DNA from: Branchiostoma lanceolatum
Taxonomy: Eukaryota > Chordata > Leptocardii > Amphioxiformes > Branchiostomatidae
Length of the DNA: 64,000 nucleotides
Assembly (NCBI RefSeq): GCF_035083965.1
Contig: NC_089726.1
Coordinates: 11,909,501 to 11,973,500 of the forward strand
Direction of reading: 5' to 3'
This document shows, in pieces, positions 13,101 to 24,974 of the stretch. The notes under the pieces are model-generated. The model worked only from the letters and a program-made list of their open reading frames with translations. It ran no database searches and was not told the DNA's origin. A program made the translations under genes and the position numbers. How positions within the stretch are numbered: the first letter of the stretch is position 1; every line of letters starts with the position of its first letter.

Positions 13101-13243
13101 CTTGTTGGTGGAGGAACCACAGCAGTAGACATCATGGTTGTCCTCTGGTCGCTCTATGGTTTTAGGACAGGAAAACCCCGGAACTTGGACTCGGCTTCCC
13201 TCCACAACTCGGGTATAACTATAACAGAACTCCGCTCTGCAGA
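7130..13243 (-). CDS. Second Shisa-like membrane protein, acidic/serine-rich tail
   Basis: Three exons are well supported: 13243-13024 (cysteine-rich), 9247-9114 (membrane) and 7470-7130 (tail and stop). The phases of the last two junctions are 2 and 1, the same as in the other two Shisa-like genes of the window. The ectodomain shows FCYSYT, GFSCP, VYCCGSSTNKYCCNDC, the Shisa/STMC6 signature. The membrane exon has a long hydrophobic helix ending in a GCC-type cysteine cluster. The 113-aa tail is rich in Ser, Pro, Glu and Lys and lacks PPxY motifs, unlike the neighbour at 1.3-4.8 kb. The first exon must enter in phase 1, and a matching signal-peptide exon lies at 21531-21480. With it the protein would be 248 aa. 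A nearer leader could have been missed. Confidence 0.72.
7471..9113. other. Intron of the second Shisa-like gene (membrane to tail exon)
   Basis: About 1.6 kb with no recognised repeat, RNA gene or additional exon. Confidence 0.5.
10046..10081. repeat. (CAA)n simple repeat
   Basis: Repeated CAA triplets with two CAATAA interruptions, inside an intron. Confidence 0.85.
12446..12510. promoter_or_regulatory. CCAAT/CRE motif cluster in an intron
   Basis: Within 65 bases there is a forward CCAATCAGC, a reverse CCAAT (GATTGG) and a perfect TGACGTCA at 12498-12505. Such a grouping is typical of promoters, but no gene start is visible beside it. It may be an enhancer, an alternative promoter or chance. 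Confidence 0.3.
12823..12846. repeat. Short palindromic hairpin
   Basis: CTTGAAAAGG and its reverse complement, with a 3-4 base loop. It is too short to call a transposon. Confidence 0.6.
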
Positions 13244-13765
13244 CTGAAAGAAAAAAATTACAAGATTTATTTCAAGAGTGAACCACGCGTAATTAAAAAC
13301 AGGCATGGCATAAATACAATACAGTCGAACGTCAATGTACCATTTAGAATCTATTATTAGACTAATTAGATTGGACCAGTTTCCTTAATCAGTTTACCAG
13401 TGGCCCGTTAGTGCTCTACTGATGAATTGCTTACTAACAAATGTCTCAATGATTCATCGCGGTCAAATCCAATAACAAATCTCATATGTTTGTAACAGCA
13501 TGTACCGTTCTGGGTAATAACTTTCAAACGGGATTCCTCTTGTTCATCTTCTATTCATATGGAAGAAAATTGTCTCATTTCTCTTTGTCACTTTTCGAAA
13601 AGTGCGGGTGTGATACATCACACAAGAAGTCTAGTGTCTTTATCAGGAAGATTGTAGGTGTCGCCAGGTTCTGGTGTGGCAACAAGATGGCGTACATTTC
13701 TAAACCTGTCATGCATTGATGTTAGTTCCATATCTCAAAGTGTCAATCTCCAAGCGTGTATTCTA

Positions 13766-13813
13766 GTCCCATTACCGCCCATACAACTCTACAGTCAAAC
13801 AAAGGAGGATATT
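13766..13813. repeat. Direct repeat, copy 1 (partner at 14345)
   Basis: A segment of about 48 bases beginning GTCCCATTACCGC and ending AAAGGAGGAT recurs in the same orientation 579 bases downstream with few differences. It may be a dispersed repeat fragment or a local duplication. Confidence 0.7.
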
Positions 13814-14344
13814 CCGATCTTTCTTCGAGCACGTCTTGGTGAAGAGTTAGCTTTGTGTAGCTACATGTTAAACCATGTGGGAGAAAACAGGAATATTGAT
13901 TCTTCATAAACTTGCGGAACACAAGCAGAAAGACCTTCCAGTTGGGGCCGAGTCCCACGTGTAATGGGAAAGCCAGTGCACTGGCCTCGTTGTTGTCGGC
14001 CTCAGTCCCTTTGAGTGCCTGGATGGCTCGCTAGTTGCACAAACATCTTCAAACCATTTTGACGAAACAAGATTATCTAATCCAGAGGGGAAACTGTCGA
14101 CTCCTGACATAAAGGGATTATTAGATTATCCCGGGATTGTCTGGAATAATCAGAGCAGAAACGTCTGTGGAAAAGCAGCAAATACTTCCTGACGTTGTAG
14201 ATGTGTAACAAGGTGACGCGCACGGTGTTTGCATCCATTTGAAGATTAAGAATTTGTATAGGACCGGGTGATAGGTCAATAAACCTGTTCTGATGACATT
14301 CACCCCAATCGGCATATTTTGAATCAGCCTTTACATCCTGATCC

Positions 14345-14392
14345 GTCCCATTACCGCTAATACAACTCTACAGGCAAACAAAGGAGGATGTT
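14345..14392. repeat. Direct repeat, copy 2 (partner at 13766)
   Basis: Second copy of the 48-base segment, differing at only a few positions from the copy at 13766. Confidence 0.7.
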
Positions 14393-16830
14393 AAGTACGG
14401 AGAGAAATAGAAGTGTGGAAGATCACTGCACATACACCAGGAGAGAGCTCGAGAGAGGTGTGGAAGATTACTGCACAGTGTGCACATGCATTGTATTTTT
14501 CAATACAAGTCAAGTCTTAGATTTGCATTGATCATCTACCTTAAGTTTAAAAGTTTTTTTTTTTCACGACAAATGGGGTGGGGGTTCGAGGGCACAATAT
14601 TTCATTACTGGCAACATCCTACCCGTTTGTTTCTGCTTCTCTACATGTTCAATTTCCTGTCTTTTGTGAAGATCCGATCCATATGGAGTCATTACCTTCA
14701 ACCTTACGCCTGAACTGAAGACCATCGTTGCTTCTTCAAATGATACACTCCACCCTGTCTACATTAATACAAAAAGCCACTTTTCTACCGCGCAGCTTAG
14801 GATGTTCCCAGGCCAAACATTTCTTTTGCAATTTCATATTTCCAAGGAACCCTGTCATGAAGTTAGAGACAACAATACATCTTTGTTCTGTAAGTCAATT
14901 TATATCAAAGTAGTTCCTTCCGCCATTCATAATGTTTGCTTTGTAAATGTGTTTGCGTTCCGTGATATGTTTGACTTAACCAGAAGTGCTGGCCGCGGCA
15001 CGTGTTGGAAGTGAACCGTGAGAGACCCGTGGCTCTTGCCAGATGGTAGAAAGGTCTTTTTATATTGTAATTTATATTGAAATATTCTTAAAAATCAGGA
15101 AGATGCAAATATGAAGTAAAACGGTGTCTATTCGAACATCTGGGGAAGGGGAATAAGTTTTCTTGTAAGTAAAAGATGAAGCGGAAACATCTTATAGATC
15201 TTCCCATGGCTGTAATCAGTTTGCCGGGTAGCCTGGGTTAAACCATTTCACAATGGAACGTAGGACCATTTTGTATTAACTGATATGCCTGTGAATTTCG
15301 GCTACCTCTGATATGTTAATGCCCACAGTATATTGAAAAAAAACCTCAATTTCCTATTAAAACAGAACTAACATACCCGTGTGATATATCACTGCAATTA
15401 TACATGATTATATATGGCGTGGCTATAGCTATTCATCCTCTCAACTACATCATGCAGACCAGCTGAAAGGGATACTTTTCCTAAAGCTTCTAGTTATTGC
15501 CGTCTCAACCCATCGCAGAAGTTTCATAGAGACAAGACTGATGTTTGACTCCACCTCTCATCTCCAACAGTGTCTGCTGAAATCCCCGCACACCACGCCG
15601 CCGTGCCCTATAATACCACCAGTCGTATGGAGGCAGTAGATAAGAGAAAGTCTGCACTTTGTCGGGAAAAACACTTCAACGAGATTCGATACGCCAAGAA
15701 TCGTGACCTAGATTCATCCCATCAATTAAAATTGCATTGACATCGAAATCCTGATACAAATTACATTTGCATTTTAAAGGTTTCCCAGTCATTCGTTTTA
15801 CTGTGCTGTGCCGAGGGCGGCAATAGATGGGCGCTAGGATAGCTGGAAAGATGTCACCATCATTTATGTCCTATGAATACAGAACTTATTCATCCTAGAT
15901 CTAATATATCAATGACCCAACCTGCTCCTGGCTTTCGTGCAATTCTTCATTACCTTAGCCCACCCCTGTGTAATGAAATTATGTCATTCATCAGGGAACG
16001 TTAGGCATGAGTTTGAAAACATGTCCAGGTAGGCACCGATGTCCCTAATTGAATCAGGAACAAGCTAGCCAAGTTTTCTCGTCTCTATGTACTGGACACT
16101 TCATTACACAGCTTCCAGCGTCGCTAATGTCATTTGCCTGGCATGCTGAAGTGTCCTTGACGCAAACGTTATCTAAATGCATGGAATATCAGTGACTCAC
16201 GGGCACCTAACAGATATATATACGTAGTTAGGAAGCAGGTCGTTGGAACACCATGATACGGTGCTATTTTTACTGCTTGGGTACTGATAGCTTTAGAAAC
16301 AGGCCAAACACATGGACGAGTGCTTGTCTCACAAAAGTTATTTCCGGCACCAATACCCGTCAATCACTGCGGCGAAAGATTATTGCCTATCGGAGATTAC
16401 CTTAAAACATATCCAGCAAATATGTGGTCTGTACAGTCGAAGGCTAGGGTACGGTAAAGACCACTTTTTGGGCTGTCATCGTCGAGGTTGAACAATGTTG
16501 ATGGATAACATGGGCGTGTGCGCTTCGGTCAAAGGTTCTGTACTCTGATCCAGCTAATCACAGTACCACCTCGTGGCAAGGCATGGCGTCTTTCCGACGC
16601 CCTTCTCAAACCATTGACTGCGACAACGTTGCGACTGATGGCGACTTTCGGGCGCTTTTGCCAAGGACGATCAATATCAGAGTAGCACACAAAAAACGAA
16701 TGGGCTTTACCAACTGATTAACAAGGGCCAAAATACCATCCACTGTCAGACAGTACAGAGTTCAGCAAATACAAGTATTAAAGGACATTGTCCTACAGCA
16801 AACATTTGTGGCAGGAACGGCCACTGAGGT

Positions 16831-16850
16831 TGTTCTTTGTACAAAGAACA
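16831..16850. repeat. Perfect 20-bp palindrome
   Basis: TGTTCTTTGT joined directly to its reverse complement, with no spacer. It resembles a steroid-receptor-like dyad (TGTTCT...AGAACA) but with a non-standard spacing. Confidence 0.6.
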
Positions 16851-19800
16851 TTTACAGAGCAGAGAAAAACGGGTAGCTGCTGCAGACTCTGTTTACACGT
16901 CCTGATTGGAGAGTGTTTTAGGAAGGCAAACAGTTTAAACTGGTGAAACCAAATTTTCCTCCTGTGTACAGTGGAGTCTCTTCAGCCAGCACGATATGTG
17001 CTTCAGACGATAAACAGGCCATGTGGAGGAAGACAAAATGTTTATTTCTCAGCACCAACAAGCCTGTCAGTGACTATGTTTTGAGCCCTTAGAAAACCAC
17101 AAATGGTTTCCGTCATTGATGTTACAGTCGATAGAAGTATGCTGAAGTATTCTAAGTTTTTTCCAAGGACGCCATCCAATGTTCCTGTTGTGATAGGTAT
17201 GGCGTGCCTGAATGTCCTCGTTAATGATTAACACGTTTGTGTGCTTATAAAACACAAGCCCTGCGGTCTACACTGCTGGGTGTAATGGCCAGATTTGATT
17301 TTTATTACTTTGTTGATGTTTCCGGTGGACTGCGCCTTATCACACTGACTTTAAGGATGCCTCAGTCAAATTCTACGTATACTCTAAAGAAAATATTGGT
17401 TAAAAACTAAAAATGAATAATAAAGATTTCCTGATTTTCCAGACTCGTCATCAGTCTAGTTTAGATTTATACTCTGTGGAAATATCGGTAGAAATGCCAC
17501 ATGGACGTTCTTCTATACCCAACTTATACATGCCCCTCCCCCTTCCCACAGACATGTACAGTAAAGTTTGTACCACAGATATGAATACCTGATAGGAGGG
17601 TCATGCGACCTCTCAATGACCCTTGGATACGCCTGCAGAACAAAACTATGACAATAACTTACTGCTAAGTTCATTTGTGGTCTCAGGATTGGGTCAGCTA
17701 CAGCTTCTACAACAGCTACAACATTTACCGACTCAAACAAGAATGTTTCGTTTCTCTCTTTGTGGCTTTTACGTCACGGGAAAGTGTTATCTATAAAGAG
17801 GTCATACGAGCAATACGACGATTCTGTGCGCTTTAAAAAATTGTAGAAGTGCCCTTTCACAAGCGAACTGTTAACTACACATGGTTTTACAGGCCTGGGA
17901 ATATATACCAAATATCTTTGCTTGTGTAAGTCTCCTTTTCTCTTGACGTTAAAATCTTCTCACGGCAGGCCATTCTACTCCGTTTACGCCCAAACAACTG
18001 CACTAAGCACACTCCCCACGGGGCATTAACCACGAATGAGACGTCTATATTTAGAACGTCCCTATCCACCTGGCTTAACACCGATAGCTCTTTAGATACC
18101 TGTGTGTGTAGAGACTCTTAACACCTGAGTCATCAACCTTTCATACATTATACAAAGGTTAGAAATGAACAAACTAACGATTTAAACTTTGAGGTTTCAT
18201 AATGATAGATATGACTGGTTATGTAAAAAGTGGCGTATTTGTCGCAGCAAAACTACTCTGATCACAAATCGATAGAAGTTAGAAGCAAGCAAATATGGGT
18301 GGCAAACAATTCGAACGGCATCGCTGTGTGTATTGCATGGTATTTTAGAAAACCATTTGTCACCGTCAAAAGAAGTGTTCAGACCTTAAATGTACCTAGT
18401 AGCTAAAAGAATTAGGTCATGCAATTTCAGTCTCCTGTGTTCTCTTCGTTTTCTTAGAGTCACGTCATTTAACATGTTTGACGCTTCACTTGCTTGCGGT
18501 GGCCTCACGCCGAAGACACAAAGCATCACATGTTTGGTCCATCCCATTTTTATCAACACACTATAGTCATCACATCTGCTTCTCTGGGTGTACAGTTATC
18601 CCCCACCTCAGATTCCGAAGTGAAGAAATTATTTCTGACACGCGCTGTTCCTTAAAGAGAAACGGCATGAAAATAAACTGAAATTCGATACAGTCTGCGC
18701 TGAATGTCACCGGAGTGGGGGTAAGTTTCTGTCCAAAACAACAAGTGCCTCCGGCAGACGAACTCAAGACGCGTCTGTTCTGTTGTGTACACTCTTCACG
18801 CATACCTCCTGCACAAATCATACTGTCGCAGGGTCTGCTGAGGTAGCAGCCAACAGGAGAACACCTGTTCAGAAATGCCAATTCTCCTTATCGTTTAATT
18901 CAAGATCGGATGCATCTGATGAATTCCGCATACATGTCGGGAAGAACATAAGGACGAGACATGGGTTGTGTTGTTTCATTGCATTGCCTAACGTCTGTTC
19001 CCATGCTACAATTGAAAGTCAGATATTGCAAGTTCTTGCCCGTAGGCTAATTACAGGACGGACAGACAGTGGGGAACGATATAGCATACAATATAGCATA
19101 CAATGGTTGTCTAGCATTAGTAAAAATGACCCTTGTTATCCCTCAAATCATTCTGATCACAATAGTCTTATTGGTACTTCTAGCCATAACAGCATGTTTA
19201 AAGTACAACTAGCTTTAATTCAAAGTTCAGGGAAAATATTTTTTTCTATATGCTATGAACTACAGAAAAGAATATAATCGGTGCAATATCATGAAAGTAC
19301 ACGTTAGACACTGTGGCTAGGTCGTTTCCTGGGTGATTATGAATAGATAGTAGGTACGCATTGCAAAAGCATCGTATTCATCTGGACGGTAACGGTTGCC
19401 TAAACATCCCTCACCACTTATCCAAGACAAGCTTCGCTATTGTTTCATAAGATCTAGGACTGAAAGTCTGACCGGGGTTGACCTCTATTGTCTGAATGTC
19501 TATTCAACTAATAACAAAGCGTAGATCTACCGCGTCTCAAAGTGTGTGTTTTGATTCTAATCCAGTCTCGCCGAAAGGCATGGCAACCATTCTCCTCACA
19601 TCGTCTAGGAGAGGTAGAAAATTACATAGTATATTTGAACACTAAATATCGATGTACTGTACAGTTTTTATTTCATTGCCATACCGGACCTCTCTACTGC
19701 TGAGTTTGGCAAAGTACCGGAGCAGTGTTAATTTGGTCAGCAGCATGATACAAGTCGTATATTTCGTACTTAAAGAGCCCTTCACCCGGCACCCAATACA

Positions 19801-21479
19801 AACGATTGTCCGACCGTATATACTGCACTGTTTAACTAATAAATCACATGATATTTATTGCTTAAAAGCCTACAGTCACAGTCTAGCTGATACAATTTAG
19901 ATAGGAACGTGACTTTGGGCACATAAGTTGTGGCTTCAATTCACTCGACGAAATTGGATCAAAAAAGGTCATTGACTTTTCGAAACGACCGCAAGCCGAG
20001 ATATACAAGCATGATACTAGCTGATGCAGAGTGGGTAGAAATCTGTGCCAATCTCCGGTTGTGCCCTTGAATAACGTATGTTGATGGGCCCTGCTCATTC
20101 TAACCATTCACTACCAAACCTAAATGCCATATTGTTTAGTGCGTGAACCGTGGTTGTGTCGAACGATCCCATCCGAAAATTCTTCAGAGAAATGCGCGAG
20201 TTTTTTCTCACCGTGCATCATAGTGAAATGGAAACGTATATGGTTTTAAAAACATGTACTTAAGCACCGTTTGTATACATATCATATGACGGGGACACTC
20301 AAACGCGTTAAGGTAAAAGAAAAATGTATTTGTATCACATTTCTTGCAACATTTGATCACAGCCATTTCATGGCATATTTCCTTGCGTAGAAACTACGTG
20401 TATCCGTGTCAGGTCTCCGATGGCAATGATTAATACTCCCTCCACCACAGAAGTTAAACAGCGCCCCACGCAAATTGATAAGTATAGCCCCACAGTACAC
20501 AGTGTAGTAGGCAAAACAGGGATTTGCAAAGAAAACAACAAACGTTGTCCGGTCTGTCTGTTCTGGTCAGGTGTCAAGAGGCTTTACCCTCGGGTTTTCC
20601 AATACCCAGACAGAAAATCAACATTGTAGTAATCAACATTGTAGTAAAAACTGCACAATTACATCCATTTATATAATTTGATCCTTTAACATATCTGCTA
20701 TGAAGTGTAGTTAAAATTGACAAAAAAAACTCGTCAATAAGCATCACTTCTCCTAGTCTTAACGAAGTGAGATCATGACCTGTTTTTCCATCGTTACAGT
20801 GATGCCATTACCTGTGCGTGATTGAGTTCATGTTGTTGCACATCTTGTGACTCTTATTCCAGTGAAGTAACGATGTGATTCATTACTGTATTTCTAAGAA
20901 AGACATTAGGCCGTGATTTTATATCGGGATGTTATTGACTATACCCTGATGCCCCTGTACGTTTCCGATCATATGTCCCATGTGTCTAGATCTGGTCCAT
21001 GTGCCGAGGTGAATGAGAAGTACATCAATTCATTATGTACATTTTACTTATTAGTACAAAATCAATAATTACGATGATGTTCGTCCTATAAAGAAGGTCA
21101 GAATGTGTCAGAAGACACAGTTGTGATTTTGCAGTCGTTATTAAGTCCTACAACCCGGCGCGTCTGCGATTTAGGGAATGTTATCCTGTTAACTGGTCAA
21201 GAGATTTCAGGTATATGAAAAACACGACAATATTTACTCACCAAAGTCTACCTTGATGTGGAAAATGCATCGATCCGGAAAGATAAGCATCTAATTTTGC
21301 GGTGCATATGCGTTATGATACAGCAATTGGAGGTTACGCTAAGAGCGTCTCTTGTCTACTTTTGAATGCGGGGATCAGCAATGCACTGTAACAGGTGTGT
21401 GTGTGTGTGCGATACTGGATACCATGCCAGGGAGGTTTACCGTAGTTCACCCAGAACACATGTACAAGAGAGAACCCAC

Positions 21480-21531
21480 CTTCGAAAAGGACAGAGACCA
21501 CGATGAACGTCAAGAGAAGCCTCGCCTCCAT
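21480..21531 (-). CDS. Candidate signal-peptide exon, probably exon 1 of the second Shisa-like gene
   Basis: The minus strand encodes a 17-residue start, MEARLLLTFIVVSVLFE, followed by G and a GTGGGT donor. It is strongly hydrophobic and stops in phase 1, as do all other leader exons in the window. The next phase-1 acceptor on this strand that leads into a cysteine-rich secreted domain is the Shisa exon at 13243, so I link the two across an 8.2-kb intron. It could instead belong to an exon I did not recognise. Confidence 0.5.
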
Positions 21532-21721
21532 CGTCCACCGGTAGATCTGTCAGGACGCCAGGCGGGAGGACATCGCTGCGGCGCCTACCAGACTCCCGCA
21601 CCCGCCATGCGTCTACATGTACATGTACACGAGTGTGTCTGAGCCTGGTCGTGTAGTGGGCAACCTGTTTTGTCAGCCGCTGGGTCACGTGACGCAGCTG
21701 AGGGGGAGCTTCATTCACAGT

Positions 21722-21722
<1 letters not shown>

Positions 21723-21768
<46 letters not shown>

Positions 21769-21769
21769 C
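21723..21769. repeat. (CA)n microsatellite
   Basis: A nearly pure CA tract of about 47 bases, with one CG interruption near its end. Confidence 0.95.
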
Positions 21770-22054
21770 TCATTATATATAACAGTGCAAATGTGCTATT
21801 AGCTATTCAGGATGGGTGGAACTAATTACGCAAAAATCACAGGAAAATGCAAAAAATGAGCTGTACTTTAAAGACGATTACAAAATATATATTATAGTCA
21901 TGCTGAGGCCTCTCCTTTTTGAGTTGAGCTTTCCTGTAAGGGACAGTTCTGGGTCAGTTGGGATGTGCAGCCAGTTTGAGTATCAGACATGTTCAGATCA
22001 TTTAGCATCAAAGTAGACCCATTAACAATGGAGTAATGTATTGATTACTATCTT

Positions 22055-22115
22055 CAAGGAGGTTTAAAATAGACTTTTTTTTTTTCTTGAGAAGAGACTC
22101 TTTCAAACCTCCTTG
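22055..22115. mobile_element. Very short hairpin MITE candidate
   Basis: The ends read CAAGGAGGTTT and AAACCTCCTTG. The segment is flanked by a 7-bp direct repeat, CTATCTT, at 22048-22054 and 22116-22122. Its 61 bp contain a long T run and no coding sequence. A similar AAGGAGGTT motif occurs at 3365, 3489 and 59184 without a clear second end. Confidence 0.5.
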
Positions 22116-23365
22116 CTATCTTGAATATTTGTAAGAAGCGTGTATCAAGCTCCATGAATATGCAAAACGTTCTGACCTTTTGCTTTGGTTAAAAAAACTA
22201 CATGAACTGAACTAAACTGAACTGAGCACATAAAAAGATGGTGAAAATTGCTGCTTCTGTTATTCAAATCTACCACTGAAACCGTTCTTTCTTTTATTGC
22301 ATGCCGGATGACGTGAAAACTTAAACAGACTACCGAAAAAAAACCTTTCGGCGTTTTGTTTCAATTTGCCATTTGGCCAAGATAGCATAAAGGTTAATCA
22401 TTGCCTAATCAGTACAGATTACAAGTGTCAATGCGACATCTAGCGACATAGACAAACCGTGCACCTTGTCACAGTAGGTCGTGTTTTGTTTCAGCCATGT
22501 ATCCCGGGCCCAATACATTAGATAGAGGGACTCTGCTGCTCAAACCCCAACAAAATTTCTCTAATAGACCAAGGTATCTACAAGGAAGGGTAGCCCGGTT
22601 TACATGTACTTTGTGACTTTCCAACAGATCCAGAGATCTGTAGAGAAATTGTCGACAACAATACAGACCAAGAGGGAACTTTAAACTTCTCTTAGAATTA
22701 CATTCACACCCACTGATGGAAATTTAGAGAAAAATCCATTCCAATCATTGGAAATCGACTGTCTTATTTCCCCCCAGTTTGCAGGCGTGATTTTGTCCTG
22801 ACACCGTGAAGGCATGTGTGTGTGCCATCGACTCCCTGACGACTCAGCCTGCTGAATCAATGAACACTTTCTAAACTATAGTGGTCGGGGGTATTCGTTA
22901 GCTAACGAGCCATGGGGAATCACAACATGTCGTCAGCTGTAAGCCCTTAATGGGTTAAGTTAAGTCGACGCCACTTAAGCAAAGCTCGAAGGTCGCCCAG
23001 AATCTCATCTTTCGTCGACCCAGTTTTTTTCGATACACCTATAAAATCCCTGGCTTTTACAATTTTAATCAAGGTCAACAGGAGACAAACAGCACATAAA
23101 TAAAGGAGATGAACACCCCTCACGCTTGATTATGTTACCGGTACCGTTTCAGAGGTATGGAATGGCTGTTTTGCAGCTATTTCCTTTTAAGACATATATT
23201 GATTGATCATGTGAAATGTTTTCGGCTTAGGGGATCAATAAATGACATGTAGTCCATAGTATGTCATTCGTACTCCCAGTATCACCATCGTTTTCAATGT
23301 TCATGTTTTATCATCCTTGTACAGTCTGCACTGCCGGTATCCCATAGATAGACAACAGAAGACAG

Positions 23366-23470
23366 CACAAATTTCTATCTCAGGAAATGATTCTTCTTGC
23401 CTATTTTCATAACGCTTACTCATTTATGGAAATAGGCAACAATAATCATTTCCTGAGATAGAAATGTGTG
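23366..23470. repeat. 105-bp near-perfect palindrome (hairpin element)
   Basis: Arms of about 43 bases share ATTTCTATCTCAGGAAATGA and a TTGCCTATTT core in opposite orientation around a short AT-rich loop. It looks like a foldback MITE. No unambiguous target duplication was found. Confidence 0.7.
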
Positions 23471-24100
23471 TTGCCCTGTTAAGGTTTGGGACCAGAGTTC
23501 AAGAGACTATTAATTCTAACATTTCTGTGACGTCACCCATACCAAGTTCCACTGTGGGGTCCGTGTTATGCAAAGAGTTTATGTTCCCATAATTCCAATT
23601 TAAGGGTTGTTGTTCCTTTTCCTTGATTGTAGCCCAGTGGGATACCTGTGCTTTTTACATCATCGATCACGTCACATAATCCTATTGACCTTTGGACCCA
23701 ATCCCATTTAAGACCTATTTTAGTCCGTCCGTCTCTGCAAGCACCTTAAATCTGTGTGTTACAGACAAACGCACAGAGGCCATGCTGTCAATTTCAATTA
23801 ACCTTTTAACCTAACCCCATTGTAGGATTGTGTATCAGTGCTAGTGAGCATCTTTATGTGTGAACACATTCTCGCAGAGGCCAGCTAACAAATTTTTATT
23901 CTCATTTAAGCATTTACATGTTCTCAACAGCGTTTATTGGTCCGTTGACTCCTTTATGAAAATCATAAGTTACAAAAAAGTCAGACTGGATTTCTGTGGG
24001 TTGTGGGTGTCACGGTGGGCTAGTGCCCACACGATTCAAAGGAAATGGGGACATTTAGAGCTACTTACCCTTGCCGCGAAGGTTATGTTCTGCACAGCTT

Positions 24101-24102
<2 letters not shown>

Positions 24103-24193
<91 letters not shown>

Positions 24194-24202
24194 TGTGTGT
24201 GC
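24103..24202. repeat. (TG)n microsatellite
   Basis: About 100 bases of almost pure TG. Confidence 0.95.
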
Positions 24203-24974
24203 CCTTCTGTCAACACAATAACTAGAGAATGCCTGGATGGATTGGCTTCATACTTGGTCTGAGGTAGGTAGGTCTTCTTGAGACGTCGAAATTATTAGAT
24301 TTTGGGCTGCCTAGAAGCTTTCTATGGTACTGCAGCCGCAGTTCCGCTTTTGATATCTCCTGTTCTAAACATGCTGTGGTCATGATTTTTCATGGTAGTT
24401 AAGTAATCGCTGGCATTGAATTTGATGAAGACCGATATTATGCAATTCAATTACTTTTATTTGTAGAACAACTTTGCTTTGCGATTTTGTAATATGTACA
24501 TTCCAAGATCTACTCGACGAAATTGAACATATTAAATAAGTATTAGATATCAAATATAAACAAATTGGCGCCGTAATATTTACAATCGTTCTTTCAAAGA
24601 AGATTTAACAACCTCTTAGATTTTAGAGGTCTAAAACAAAAATTAATGATCTGCATGCATGTTTACCATCCATAGATATATATATATAAATGATAACATA
24701 ATCCAAGCATTCCTGCATAGAGTTCATACATGTATATACGCACAGTATTGTAACAAGTCGTAATTGACGAATAAATACGTATATTATCATTTGGCACAAA
24801 TTTAACACTCAATCAAATAGTACAAAGTACCTTACAAAACATTGTACACATTGTGAATACTGCAATAGTAACGCTACTAGTGAACGCAAACGTTGCTAGA
24901 TCGTCGTGAGTCTTCTCTTCATTGACAAAAGTAATGAAAGATCATGTTGACTATTGCACTCGTAGAGTCAGATG

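Larger units (their letters stand above)
13244..21479. other. Long gene-poor stretch, possibly intron 1 of the second Shisa-like gene
   Basis: About 8.2 kb without a supported exon. It contains a 48-bp direct repeat pair (13766-13813 and 14345-14392), a short local duplication of gtgtggaagat near 14413/14459 and a perfect 20-bp palindrome at 16831-16850. A cysteine-rich minus-strand frame at 18.6-18.9 kb was considered and not called. Confidence 0.45.
21532..24974. other. Region between the second Shisa-like gene and the first EGF gene
   Basis: Contains two microsatellites, a 61-bp hairpin at 22055-22115 and a 105-bp palindrome at 23366-23470. No exon or RNA gene is supported. A minus-strand AATAAA at 24456-24461 could end the EGF gene that starts at 26.8 kb. 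Confidence 0.5.

Noticed and set aside
18570-18881. Minus-strand cysteine-rich frame with RPCDSMICAGGM and GGTCCFGQ
   Set aside because: Its cysteine pattern fits no family I know, and I found no convincing pair of splice sites in matching phase.
21437-21769. Minus-strand frame running from the (TG)n tract over the leader exon
   Set aside because: It is in a different frame from the hydrophobic leader and consists largely of repeat translation.
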